Assembly: GCA_033032175.1 (NCBI GenBank)
Contig: CM065326.1
Span: forward strand, 11,736,001 to 11,800,000
Source: Saturnia japonica
Lineage: Eukaryota; Arthropoda; Insecta; Lepidoptera; Saturniidae
DNA: 64,000 nucleotides
Reading direction: 5' to 3'
Position numbers and translations under genes: made by a program. Shown here piece by piece: positions 1 to 17,800 of this stretch. Below the pieces are notes generated by a model. That model saw only the letters and a program-made list of their open reading frames with translations. It did no database searches and was not told the DNA's origin. Position 1 is the stretch's first letter, and each line of letters starts with the position of its first letter.

Positions 1-650
1 ATAACTGACTTTTGTATTTATTAAGGCCCAAAATCTAAAACATTATCTCTCTCTCTCTCAACTCTTTATACGGACATCGGGCAGTAACTCTCTACAGCCG
101 TAAGGAAAAGGAGAGCCGAAAAGGGGAGCACCTAACTAAAACACAAACTGGAGAAAAAAAAATAAAGATCCGAAATCTTTAAAAATATGTCACTTGCATC
201 CTTTTAGGCTAACTGTAACTCGAGAACGGAAGCCCGTAGTGAAATAAAAAAATACCAGTATTTGCGCCTTTTTTCCTGGTTCTTAATATATATTTACAAC
301 TCAATTTAGCAAATATTGGCACATAGGCACATTCTTTCTTAGGAGAGCAGTACTGCCGATCGCCGTTCAGTACTTCTCGGTCAGACATAAGCTCGAGAAA
401 TTATTTTTTAGTACCACGTACCACCGTATTTGACTGTGTGCGGGGAAAATATAGAACTGTGGAATTATCAGGTTTGAAATCGCAAACACGTTGTGAGCTT
501 CTTAAGCTCGTGCCTTCCCTCAGGAAAAGGTCTTTCTGTAAGGAGACACGTGAAGGCTGGAACTATTCTATATTAGCAGTGCCTCACAGTTTCACCTATG
601 TTAAATACATTCGACCAACTCTCCACCTTAGAGCAAAACGAGAAATGATA
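1..650. other. Unassigned sequence with a short CT repeat
   Basis: I see no gene here. There is a short (CT)n run near 45-60. The later exons of the minus-strand isoleucyl-tRNA synthetase should lie to the left, but I could not recognise any in this stretch, so they are probably outside the window. Confidence 0.4.
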
Positions 651-1216
651 TAGCCTATAACCTCAATAAAGACAAACTGAGCCTACGTACGCCACGTATG
701 CGACGCAACGTGGGAGAGATATTGTGCACACTTGTCCCACGTATGCAACGCACATTCACATCAGACACAATTCTCATTTCTCAGATGCACTAATGTACAA
801 TGTTCCTCGCCACAAGATAAAAAAAGAGTTAAGAAGAGAAGACATTGGGTTACATAAATAAAGAAAGAGAAATTTTTATGTAGCATTACGATACTCAACG
901 CATTTAATAAAATATAATAAATGGCTTCATATCGCCTAACCCAATCAATCAGTTGTTCATCTCCCATCATCAAAGCGTTACTTAAACTTCCCACTTCCCA
1001 AACATTCTCTTCGTGTCTAACGCGCTACAAACGTAATTTCAAGAAAAACACTGGTCTAACGTATGGGATAGCGCATGATATCTCTCCACCTTCTCTCACC
1101 GATCTTAGAATGTTTCTAAGTTATCTGTTTTCATACAAATTTAAGAGTCTAGATGTCATAATGCGGTGCATACGTGGCGGATGTGAGCTCAGTTTATCTC
1201 TACCATAAACAGGCTA
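651..1216. mobile_element. MITE-like element with about 60-bp imperfect terminal inverted repeats
   Basis: The left end (TAGCCTATAACC...) and the reverse complement of the right end (TAGCCTGTTTATGG...) align for about 60 bases, sharing an AAACTGAGC block and a CGCCACGTATGC block. The interior has no convincing gene. A short minus-strand peptide near 900-1000 (EQLIDWVRRYEAIYY) weakly resembles the start of a MADF-type DNA-binding domain, so the element could be an internally deleted relative of a transposon carrying such a protein. It lies downstream of the last visible IARS2 exon, probably in an intron. Confidence 0.55.
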
Positions 1217-1272
1217 TAAAATGCAAAAAGAAGACAGAAGAAGGAAGAAAGAAGTTAAGGTTACAAACTTAC

Positions 1273-6853
<5,581 letters not shown>

Positions 6854-6883
6854 TTTGTTGGTTATTATTTACATTATGATAGA

Positions 6884-7197
6884 CATGGGACAACATTGTG
6901 CTACGCTGCGCAATTGCACCAAATCAGTTTACTGCGCCGCATGTCTTAACACACTTATTCCAAATGTGTTGGCGCACAGAGCACTTCAGCTCTAGTATCC
7001 GGCTACTGCACAGTGCTACACTACGCTGATTCGCCAGTCAGCTGACAAATCCATTTCTCTAACTCGATTGCTTTGCGTACCATTTTGCTGCGCTATTCCA
7101 TGGCGCAAATTTGAGTGAACTCAATGTGCTGGCACAATAAGCTGCGCTTGAGTTATTGCTTTGGTACAAGGAATTTTGCTGATTTACCCATGCCTAC
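6884..7197. mobile_element. MITE, GACATGGGTAA family, next to the IARS2 start codon
   Basis: The left end reads AGACATGGGACAACATTGTGC. The right end as reverse complement begins GGCATGGGTAAATCAGCAAA, so the short terminal inverted repeat is about 12 bases (AGACATGGGTAA consensus). Related copies are at 21594-21752 (internally deleted), 28430-28738 and 31515-31823 (both reversed) and a fragment at 3345. It fills the region directly upstream of the IARS2 ATG (6853), so it must form part of that gene's 5' UTR or promoter. Confidence 0.7.
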
Positions 7198-7968
7198 AGC
7201 TCATACATTTGTCTGAAATTCTACTGTGTACTGCCTTAATGAGGATGATATCGATTCGTTCCTAGCAGGACAAGCAAAAATAAAAATTGATTGAAGTGGT
7301 ATCAAATGCGGGTTTGATACTTTGATTCGATTACTGTTTGAGAAGGATGTGGATTCATCCCTAAGCAGGGTAAATACAAGCCTTGTTCTAGAATTTAATA
7401 ATAGCGGTCGCCCAATGATCGAAATGCGAACAGCGACTTTTTAATCATAGACTATTTTCTGTTTGATATTTGCAGTATTCATGAACAATGAGTATTATCT
7501 TCTTCACTTGCTGTAACTTTTCATTGAATGACAATGTCAACATTTTGAGGGGTCTAAGTTCAATGGCACTGGTGGAGTTAGAATTCGCACTATTAATTTA
7601 TTTAGTATATCATATTAGTAACAGATATAGATAAATTTTGGCTTTCTGCAGTCCTTCTACATAAACTTTAACCTTGCCAAATCTCACAGTCTTCCGTGTA
7701 CGCAATACGCTTTAAAAGGGGTATAAAGTTTTTGCTTAATATAATGATAATTATTAAAAATTAAATATAGTACTAACAAGAATTGAAACTTAGTAGTGGT
7801 ATTGATTGAGGAATCGATTCTTTAATTGATACCTTAATTAGTACTTGGTATCGATTAAAAGGCGGTATTCAATCGTCCCTTTAATAACCCTAAATAGGGT
7901 TCATTATTGGTTATTGGTCTATGTTCATTATTATTATTATCATCTGTGGCAAAAACACATGGTAGTTA
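7198..7968. other. Intergenic region between divergent IARS2 and LTV1
   Basis: AT-rich and gene-free. Near 7897-8005 a phrase GGTTATTGGTCTATG and the words GGTAGTTACCATA occur several times in direct and inverted form, a small local repeat at the left edge of the LTV1 duplication. I recognise no promoter element with confidence. Confidence 0.4.
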
Positions 7969-8051
7969 CTGGTTATTGGTCTATGGTAGTTACCATAGGT
8001 AGTTACCATAAAACACTTTTAGTTACTGAATTAACAGTTTTCTACTAGGAG

Positions 8052-8511
8052 TAGTACTGGGCGTTTTGTTCAGAAACGGTCTTAATAACTAGTTCTTCTA
8101 TGAAAAACGAACGAACTGTTTATCTATAACAAAAACAAGTTTCAAAACGAACGAGACCGTTTTATAATAGAACAGATCTATAATTATTTTTATAACGACT
8201 ATAATTGATTGAACAGGAAACCGTTACAAGAAACTACTTTAAATTTGAAGTAACAATTAAGCTACAATGAATCTTATGATTAACGAAATACAATACAAAT
8301 TTGGTTGTAAAAGAAAATCGAAAACGAAGAAATGTATAAAAACAGGTTTTTGGTTAAACGTCAAATGTTCGTTTTTTCAGTAGTTACAGTTTGTTCTCGA
8401 ACTTAAGAAAAAAGCGGTTTTTTTATATATATAACCGTTTCTAAGAACGGTTCCTTGAGTGTTAAAAAGCGTTTCGTTTCGTTTTACGAAAAACAGAAAC
8501 GGGCAGCACTA
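8052..8511 (+). mobile_element. 460-bp MITE (TAGTACTGGGCG family), copy 1
   Basis: The ends TAGTACTGGGCGTTTTG and ...AAACGGGCAGCACTA form an imperfect inverted repeat (TAGTRCTGSSCGTTT). The inside is AT-rich with many AACGAACGAGACCG-like words and no ORF. Family members are 11759-12218, 55206-55663, 61030-61484, and a reversed truncated copy at 53112-53441. This copy ends 132 bp upstream of the LTV1 ATG, so it occupies the likely promoter. I could not assign the superfamily. Confidence 0.8.
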
Positions 8512-8643
8512 GCTTGGTTGTAACTATTTATGTGCAATGCAATAGTCTGTGGTTTGTTTTGTTGAATGCGTGTGTTAGGTACGTTACGGTTGTGTTTTTA
8601 TTTACAGTGAAATTTCATATATGGTTTGAAGAAAGTGTTGAAA

Positions 8644-8883
8644 ATGGTAACAAAAAGGCTTTTACATGATTCTATATTGTGGTATCTTGGTTATTTAATA
8701 CATTTCAAATATAACCTATTTCAGCCTAAAACAAAGAAAAAGTTTATAGATCGCAAGAAGGCCGTAACCTTTAACTTAGTGCACAGGTCTCAGAGAGATC
8801 CTTTAGCGGCTGATGAAACGGCTCCACAGCGTGTTTTAGTGCCTGTCAACGCTACTGTTCCACAAAAGAAAGAAAAAGATCCG
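8644..8883 (+). CDS. LTV1: LTV1 coding exons 1A (ATG only) and 2A
   Basis: The ATG at 8644-8646 is followed directly by a donor, ATG|GTAACA. A 78-bp intron ends TATTTCAG at 8724. Exon 2 (8725-8883, 53 codons) then starts PKTKKKFIDRKKA, giving M-P-K-T-K-K-K-F-I-D, the expected LTV1 N-terminus. Reading straight through instead would insert a hydrophobic 26-residue stretch absent from the family, so the splice is preferred. The donor is CCG|GTAAGC. To reach exon 3 this copy must splice over 5.8 kb, past copy B. Confidence 0.8.
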
Positions 8884-11800
8884 GTAAGCAACATGTAACG
8901 TAGGCACGTAAACCTGTGATCTATTCCACGATATAATGAACGTCTATGCCGAATTTTATTGTGCATAATCCGTTCGCTGTTTGATAATTAAACATTCTAA
9001 CAAACATACTTTCATATTTGTAACATATTAGCTATGTCTGGGGCTTCGTTTCTGGTAATATTAAAAAGGACAGCATAAAAACTTTCTCCATGGAAAAACG
9101 ATTAGATTTACAAATCTTCATGGTGATTGGTGAAACAGTGTTGATGGTATTAAATAGATTGATAGTGAGTAGTTTAAAAAAACATTTACTTTTCATAGAA
9201 GAATTTCGTAGAAAACCGAATAACACTTTGCTCAACCAATATTGGACCAAATGTTATGTATTTATTAAAAAGTAATGATGTTAGGGGCGTCCATTAATTA
9301 CGTGAGGCATTCAGGGGGAGGGGTGAGAGCAGAATCTAACCTAATTTCACATGGGGGCCAGTGTAAAACTGTAAAATTGAGTTTAAATTAAGAACAAGTT
9401 TCTCCACTAACATAATGGCTAAGTCCTATATAATAATATTCCTTGCCATAAAATGCGAACTCCATAAACTACAAATTAGCCCTTCAATTGTTTTACCATC
9501 ACGGGCCTGCTGGAGCAGATAATTTTGATGAAACTAACCAACATGTTAGTTCTAGTTGTCACTCTTGAAACCACATATGAGTCCCCGTGGACTGAATTTG
9601 AATGAATATTAGTTTATGAATTTTAGTAGTTTTCTCACTGTGATGCTATATTACATTCTGTTTTAAATAAAAATAAATAAGCTAATTATGTTTTTTAAAA
9701 TATATCCAATGCAATGAAGCCCAGATTAACATATTTATACTAAAAATAAGCATTTTGAAAAATCTCACATGAGGTTAGGGGCAGGTGCTCGAGCCAAATC
9801 TCACCAATGGTGTTGGGTACGCGTCACTTCCCCTCTGCGTGAGGGAGGGGGGGGGGGGTGTGACGTTTCCCCGGTTTGGACGGGCGTTTTGTTGCGCCGG
9901 ATGCCCGTCTCGTAGACACCGTACGGATGCCAGTGGGCGGCGTGATGTTAGTGGTGAGGGGGTCCGGGGGGGTGCAATAATGCACGACCGCTTGAGGTGC
10001 CGGGTCTTCAATGAAAGGTGATATCTTGTTGTTGATTGTTCGCAGGACGACCAAAGCTTTCTTCTTGTAGTTACTCGTTGCTTGTATTTGTAGACTCGTT
10101 GAATTGCACCGTGCCCAATACGGCCCCTCTTCGAGCTTAAGTAGTTCGAGGAATGACCGTAAAAAGAGCCCCGTTTTATTTCGTGTTTTAACTTTGTTTT
10201 AATTTCAGTTTCACAATACATAATGGTTTATATACATCCTAATATATAATGTGCAACTTGTAATGTAGCGTATTCGCTTACATTTCTCTATAATATTGTC
10301 TGTATTAATCTATTTTATTGTAAACACAGTAATATCACATAATACCCTAACCTAAGACACGAAAACAACTGTTCTGTCGCCAACAAATGGTATTTGAAAA
10401 ATTGCCAAAATCGCCTCACATAATTAATGGATACCCACTATTTACGTTTAGCTAGGCCTTTCTACAACTTGGGTCGATGTTCACCAGCAGGTAACATTAT
10501 TTCAGAAACTATTTTAACCATGTATTTATTGTTTCTTTAATATTATGACTTAAATGAAGTTACATTTTATCTATAATTTGGAATTATGTGTTTTTACTGT
10601 TTTTTGTAACAACATTATTCTGAGTATATTTTGATTTTAATCCTTACTTTATTTTATATTATGCATTCTTAAATTATCTGTAATTTGTTTATTCATTACC
10701 TGTATTTTTTATTTAATTACTGTTGTCAATGCTAATTGAATAAATAAATAAGAAACAAATTTGAGGATTTTATAGACAATGCATCAAAATGGAAAAAATA
10801 ATCTCTACAAATAAAGTTATCTGGTGATTGAATAATTGGCCTTTAGAATGTTGAATCGTAACATTGTACTTTATGTTTTTATTTGTTTAGCCAAATAATC
10901 TCAAACAATGAAAACTTATATCCAAATGTTAATTTCTATCTTTAATTACCTAAACATTAAATTTCTTTACAAATATTCTATTTTAAATTAAAACAAGGAA
11001 TTTTTGAAGGATCTAAAAGCAGTTCCAGTTAGGTATTTATAATCCACTTGTGCAAAATAACCAAACTACATCACGTAAAATGTCGTCAAAATTACACAAT
11101 ATAGAGCCAACATAAGGTATGAATTAAAATAAAAACCACCACATAACACTTCAAGATCCTGCCGAAATTCCTAGGTCTGAGGTTTTAAAACAATACATAA
11201 AGCCGGTCCTAAGCCCGTGAAGTATGAAGGGAAAGTTTTATGGCATGTTAATATTTGTAAATCCCAATAAGAATAAATATTATGTAATCCTTAAGTTTCT
11301 TTTATTTTAAGACTCGGTTTGATAAATCTGGTAAAATGGTTGCCGTCGCAAAAATATCGATAAAAACCGGTAATTTGTTTAGTAAAATACCGATTGACAC
11401 GAAAATACATCACTAGTTTACTTATTTACCGTAAAGTACCGATTTAAATCTATGATTCCATCACTAACGTAATTTGACAAGTACCATTATACAAATATAA
11501 TGAGGGAAAGAGAGAGGTAGCGGACGGCTCATTAGGCCACTTCAAGAGTAAATGCGATGGAGATATCAATCATGAATGAAATGTATAAATTGGTATCTAT
11601 AGATAAGTTGTGTATGTGTATCGTCTGTGAATATGTGTAAATCACCTCGCTAACGAAACAAAACGATTGTTCTAAGATGGTCGTCTATCCTCTGGTTATT
11701 GGTCTATGGTTACCTTATAACACTTTTAGTTACTGAATTAACAGTTTTCTACTAGGAGTAGTACTGGGCGTTTTGTTCAGAAACGGTTTTAATAACTAGT

Positions 11801-14800
11801 TCTTCTATGAAAAACGAACGAACTGTTTATCTATAACAAAAACAAGTTTCAAAACGAACGAGACCGTTTTATAATAGAACAGATCTATAATTATTTTTAA
11901 AACGACTATAATTGATTGAACAGGAAACCGTTACAAGAAACTACTTTAAATTTGAAGTAACAAATAAGCTACAATGAATCTTATTATTAACGAAATACAA
12001 TACAAATTTGGTTGTAAAAGAAAATCGAAAACGAAGAAACGTATAAAAACAGGTTTTTGGTTAAACGTCAAATGTTCGTTTTTTCAGTAGTTACAGTTTG
12101 TTCTCGAACTTAAGAAAAAAGCGGTTTTTTTATATATATAACCGTTTCTAAGAACGGTTCCTTGAGTGTTAAAAAGCGTTTCGTTTCGTTTTACGAAAAA
12201 CAGAAACGGGCAGCACTAGCTTGGTTGTAACTATTTTTGTGCAATGCAATAGTCTGTGGTTTGTTTTGTTGAATGCGTGTGTTACGTTACGGTTGTGTTT
12301 TTATTTACAGTGAAATTTCATATATGGTTTGAAGAAAGTGTTGAAAATGGTAACAAAAAGGCTTTTACATGATTCTATATTGTGGTATCTTGGTTATTTA
12401 ATACATTTCAAATATAACCTATTTCAGCCTAAAACAAAGAAAAAGTTTATAGATCGCAAGAAGGCCGTAACCTTTAACTTAGTGCACAGGTCTCAGAGAG
12501 ATCCTTTAGCGGCTGATGAAACGGCTCCACAGCGTGTTTTAGTGCCTGTCAACGCTACTGTTCCACAAAAGAAAGAAAAAGATCCGGTAAGCAACATGTA
12601 ACGTAGGCACGTAAACCTGTGATCTATTCCACGATATAATGAACGTCTATGCCGAATTTTATTGTGCATAATCCGTTCGCTGTTTGATAATTAAACATTC
12701 TAACAAACATACTTTCATATTTGTAACATATTAGCTATGTCTGGGGCTTCGTTTCTGGTAATATTAAAAAGGACAGCATAAAAACTTTCTCCATGGAAAA
12801 ACGATTAGATTTACAAATCTTCATGGTGATTGGTGAAACAGTGTTGATGGTATTAAATAGAGTGATAGTGAGTAGTTTAAAAAAACATTTACTTTTCATA
12901 GAAGAATTTCGTAGAAAACCCAATAACACTTTGCTCAACCAATATTGGACCAAATGTTATGTATTTATTAAAAAGTAATGATGTTAGGGGCGTCCATTAA
13001 TTACGTGAGGCATTCAGGGGGAGGGGTGAGAGCAGAATCTAACCTAATTTCACATGGGGGCCAGTGTAAAACTGTAAAATTGAGTTTAAATTAAGAACAA
13101 GTTTCTCCACTAACATAATGGCTAAGTCCTATATAATAATATTCCTTGCCATAAAATGCGAACTCCATAAACTACAAATTAGCCCTTCAATTGTTTTACC
13201 ATCACGGGCCTGCTGGAGCAGATAATTTTGATGAAACTAACCAACATGTTAGTTCTAGTTGTCACTCTTGAAACCACATATGAGTCCCCGTGGACTGAAT
13301 TTGAATGAATATTAGTTTATGAATTTTAGTAGTTTTCTCACTGTGATGCTATATTACATTCTGTTTTAAATAAAAATAAATAAGCTAATTATGTTTTTTA
13401 AAATATATCCAATGCAATGAAGCCCAGATTAACATATTTATACTAAAAATAAGCATTTTGAAAAATCTCACATGAGGTTAGGGGCAGGTGCTCGAGCCAA
13501 ATCTCACCAATGGTGTTGGGTACGCGTCACTTCCCCTCTGCGTGAGGGGGGGGGGGGGGGTGTGACGTTTCCCCGGTTTGGACGGGCGTTTTGTTGCGCC
13601 GGATGCCCGTCTCGTAGACACCGTACGGATGCCAGTGGGCGGCGTGATGTTAGTGGTGAGGGGGTCCGGGGGGGTGCAATAATGCACGACCGCTTGAGGT
13701 GCCGGGTCTTCAATGAAAGGCGATATCTTGTTGTTGATTGTTCGCAGGACGACCAAAGCTTTCTTCTTGTAGTTACTCGTTGCTTGTATTTGTAGACTCG
13801 TTGAATTGCACCGTGCCCAATACGGCCCCTCTTCGAGCTTAAGTAGTTCGAGGAATGACCGTAAAAAGAGCCCCGTTTTATTTCGTGTTTTAACTTTGTT
13901 TTAATTTCAGTTTCACAATACATAATGGTTTATATACATCCTAATATATAATGTGCAACTTGTAATGTAGCGTATTCGCTTACATTTCTCTATAATATTG
14001 TCTGTATTAATCTATTTTATTGTAAACACAATAATATCACATAATACCCTAACCTAAGACACGAAAACAACTGTTCTGTCACCAACAAATGGTATTTGAA
14101 AAATTGCCAAAATCGCCTCACATAATTAATGGATACCCACTATTTACGTTTAGCTAGGCCTTTCTACAACTTGGGTCGATGTTCACCAGCAGGTAACATT
14201 ATTTCAGAAACTATTTTAACCATGTATTTATTGTTTCTTTAATATTATGACTTAAATGAAGTTTACATTTTATCTATAATTTGGAATTATGTGTTTTTAC
14301 TGTTTTTTGTAACAACATTATTCTGAGTATATTTTGATTTTAATCCTTACTTTATTTTATATTATGCATTCTTAAATTATCTGTAATTTGTTTATTCATT
14401 ACCTGTATTTTTTATTTAATTACTGTTGTCAATGCTAATTGAATAAATAAATAAGAAACAAATTTGAGGATTTTATAGACAATGCATCAAAATGGAAAAA
14501 ATAATCTCTACAAATAAAGTTATCTGGTGATTGAATAATTGGCCTTTAGAATGTTGAATCGTAACATTGTACCTATGTATGTTTTTTATTTTGTTTGGTT
14601 AAATATTACTCAAATAATGAAAACTTATGTTCCATATATTTATTTTTATTTTATTACCTATATATTAATATTTCTTTGTTAAATAATTTACTCTTTAAAT
14701 TAAAACAATGAATTTTTGAAGGATCTAACACCAGAACAACGTAAACAAGAGCAACAGAAATATGGAATATACTTTGATGATGATTACAATTATCTGCAAC

Positions 14801-17800
14801 ATCTCAAGGACACTAGGGAAGTCACTCTGGTGTTACAGCCTGTAAGTAGAACTTATTAAAACTGTATGTTAATATTTACTTTCAAGGTTAAATTGTGGAC
14901 GTAGTAAAATTCTAACATAGCAAAAATATAAATTTAATCTCATTTAAACTTGTCTAATTACATATACAGAAAGCAACACACAAAAAGAAGGACAAAGAAT
15001 TGGCAGCTGATGGGGATGAGCTTCCAATACCGGTGGTTGAGAAACTGTCCTTACCAAGTTCTGTTTTTGCATCAGAGGTTGAGGAGGATGTTGGTTTATT
15101 GAATAAAGCTGCCCCTCAAGGTAAAATAATGTTGTTTCCCTCACCCTATCCAACCTATTAGTGTGAATGTGGCAAAAAAATTTGTATCTTTGTTTAATGA
15201 TATAAAATAGTTCATTTGTATATACATATTTACTTACAAAATTATATTTATTTTAAACAAAAACATTGAACTATACCTTGTTCGTTATAAAAAGGCTTGC
15301 ATGACCTATCCACATAAAGTAAATTATTAATCATGCAAATTATGACATGCATTTCGACTCTACCATTTCCATTTCTTTATTTTCTCGATGACAGCTCCTG
15401 TGAAAACTTGGACAAGCGACTTTTTTACATTATGTATGTATTATTTACACATGTACAAGGTTATACCAGAGTCTGAGAAATTGATAGGGATGGAGCTTAT
15501 CGATAAACGTAACACGATAACAGACCTGATATTTTTTTACAAAATGTAAGAAACTAAACTACTGCCGTATACTTTTGTAGAAATTTATTATTTATTTCTT
15601 CAAAATTTTCGAAGCTGTTGTAAAATAAGTAGGTATAGGTAGGTACTCGAAAACGAAACAAAATAATTATAATCGTAGGGTAATCTTCATTTATTTATTT
15701 TAATCAAAATCTGATGAATCGTCACTGTCGTAAATATATGCGATTGATATCATTACTTATTTGGTCATAACACTACAACTATCAAATGAGAACTGTCATC
15801 GAGAAAATAAAGAAATGGAAATAGTATAGTAATTATCATTATGCAAACATCTTGATACTGATAAACATTATAAAAATATTTGCAGGACAAATCCTAAATA
15901 ACTTCCGCTATACAATGATTTTTGTGATTTTTATTTTACTATGTATATGGTTCATTTTTATGTTACTTAATTAGAGTAGACCAAAGTAATAAAGCTAAGA
16001 AATCAAAAATTAATCGAATTGATGTTTTTTTTGGGTTCTTTTTTAATTAGGAAAAAAAATATTCCTTTATTTTTACTACAAGGAACAATATTGACCGGAA
16101 CAAGTAATCTTGTTTGGTGTCAGGCAAATACAATAATTAAAGGAACACTTTAATAAGATTGCTTTCTATGTTATTTCATTTCCACAGCTTATACTACACG
16201 CCCCTGAAGTTATTTAAAACATAATCCTATTATCAATTATATTTATGTCTAAAAAAGAATCAATAATCGAAAACATAACTTCCAAAAGTACTTTCTATTG
16301 ACACTAATTATCACTTTGCCTTCCAGGTTTATGTCTAGACCTAGACCCTGAAGTTGTTGCGGCATTAGATGAAGACTTCGATTTTGACAATCCTGACAAT
16401 CAACTCGAGGATAACTTCATTGACTTGGCCATGGGTGAAGGTAATCACGATCCGAATATTATAATATGTATTAATAAACTTAGCCTGTTAGATCTATCTT
16501 CTATATATATATACTGATAAAATAAAGAGGATTTTTTTTTTTTTGTTTGTTTGTTTAAAACACGCTAATCTCTGGAACTACCAGTCAGATTCCAAAAAAC
16601 ATCTTTTTATTTGACACCCAGACTCACGAGGAATAGTATAAGCTATATAATATTAGGCTACAGTTCCCAGCTAGCCTTAAATATTGATATTTGTTACTTA
16701 ATGTCGGAAGTCGAAGCCCCCGCGAACTGCTTTATCCGCGTGCGCTGGCTTAATGGTTAATGATACGTAAATATATTGTTCTAAAAAAATAATGGTCATT
16801 GGTATATCTAAAAAAGTCAGCGATAGTATATATCTATCTCTTATACATAAACCATAATAAGGTATTTTGCAAAAAAAAATTGATGAAAATTAAAAATTAA
16901 TTTATGTGCATTGATTTTTAAGCATGGCATATTAATCTTACGAACAAAAGTTACTTCATCATAAAGACAATTTTATGAAGTCAAACTTTGCCTTTTTAAT
17001 ATGTTATTTGGACACATAGTTTAGGAGAAAATGGAAAATGAAAATAATTTGTATTGCGGGAAACGAGAACAAGTTATGATAGGCAACACGGGTGCGGCAC
17101 GGTGTTTGTCGGATAAAATTAACACGAGTGAAACCGTGGGGCATAGCTAGTTAGTAAATATACGCAAATTCCGAAAAATTCGTTTGTACATTCCTAAAGT
17201 TCGAACCTGCGAATATCGAAGTGATATTCAGCCTAACTGAACCATTCTACGAAGATTGGAGCCAATAAAGCTAAGAGGCATTTTAAAGCAGCTTTAAGTA
17301 TGATCAGTGGACTCATTCTGTGAATTAATTTTAGGATCCAGTGATGAAGATGGCGGTAGTTATTCTGATGATGATGATGATAATTCGGATAAGGCTTTTG
17401 CTTCTGACATGGACTCTGGTGATGAGAGTGATTCCCAAGTATGTACATTTAACATCGACAACTTATTTATAGACATCTACTGTGTGATTTGTTGAAGAAA
17501 ATAAATGGTCCACTATCCAATGTATGAAAGAGCGTCACAGAATAAATGATATGGTATAACTTTTAGTATATCAGAGGAAGAAAAGGTGACTATAACTAAA
17601 TTATTTGATGATGATATATGAACTGCCTGATTTACTTTCTGACAAGCAAATTTACCTTGATAAACCAAATGTGTGTTATTCGCTTATAATCAGTCTAAAA
17701 TTAAAGGTTGGTTCCTTCTCTTTTACTAGTGACTCAATCTCAATTGTTCTTCTTTTTCTTCTTTATAACTTGGCAACTAGCACTCTTTAATGAAGACCAT

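Larger units (their letters stand above)
7969..11016 (+). repeat. Segmental duplication, copy A (LTV1 promoter, exons 1-2 and intron 2)
   Basis: This segment matches 11692-14728. From about 8009 to 10863 the two copies differ at only a handful of bases and small indels. From 10863 to 11016 they are still clearly homologous but much more diverged. The copy stops after 7 nt of exon 3 (GATCTAA at 11010-11016, after the same TTTTTGAAG acceptor) and is followed by unrelated sequence and a SINE tail. So copy A carries a complete start region but only a stub of exon 3. Confidence 0.92.
11692..14728 (+). repeat. Segmental duplication, copy B, joined to the rest of LTV1
   Basis: Second copy of 7969-11016, separated from it by about 675 bp. 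Its right end runs without a break into intact LTV1 exon 3, so B is the copy in the original context and A is the extra one. The coding bases of exons 1 and 2 give identical proteins in both. Confidence 0.92.

Noticed and set aside
761..994. A minus-strand exon of IARS2 or of a MADF protein near 900-1000
   Set aside because: The peptide does not match the synthetase after WTTTPWTL. It lies inside an inverted-repeat element, and the MADF likeness is only about 15 residues.
8626..8898. Reading the LTV1 start as one 90-codon open frame beginning upstream of the ATG at 8644
   Set aside because: The frame starts at TTG, and it would insert a hydrophobic stretch with no counterpart in LTV1. Splicing ATG|GTAACA...TTTCAG|CCT gives the expected N-terminus.
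9090..9275. 61-codon ORF conserved in both LTV1 duplication copies (also 12793-12978)
   Set aside because: It lies in intron 2 and is conserved only because the whole segment was recently duplicated or homogenised. There is no known domain and no splice support.
9775..10221. 148-codon minus-strand ORF in the 1.15-kb element (and its copy near 13504-13923)
   Set aside because: Low-complexity Arg/Pro/Ser sequence from a GC-rich block, overlapping ORFs in several frames, and altered at the G-run in the second copy. No domain is recognisable.
17307..17495. 62-codon ORF starting upstream of LTV1 exon 6
   Set aside because: Its Asp-rich part is LTV1 exon 6 itself. The flanking residues are intron read-through on both sides of a good acceptor and donor.
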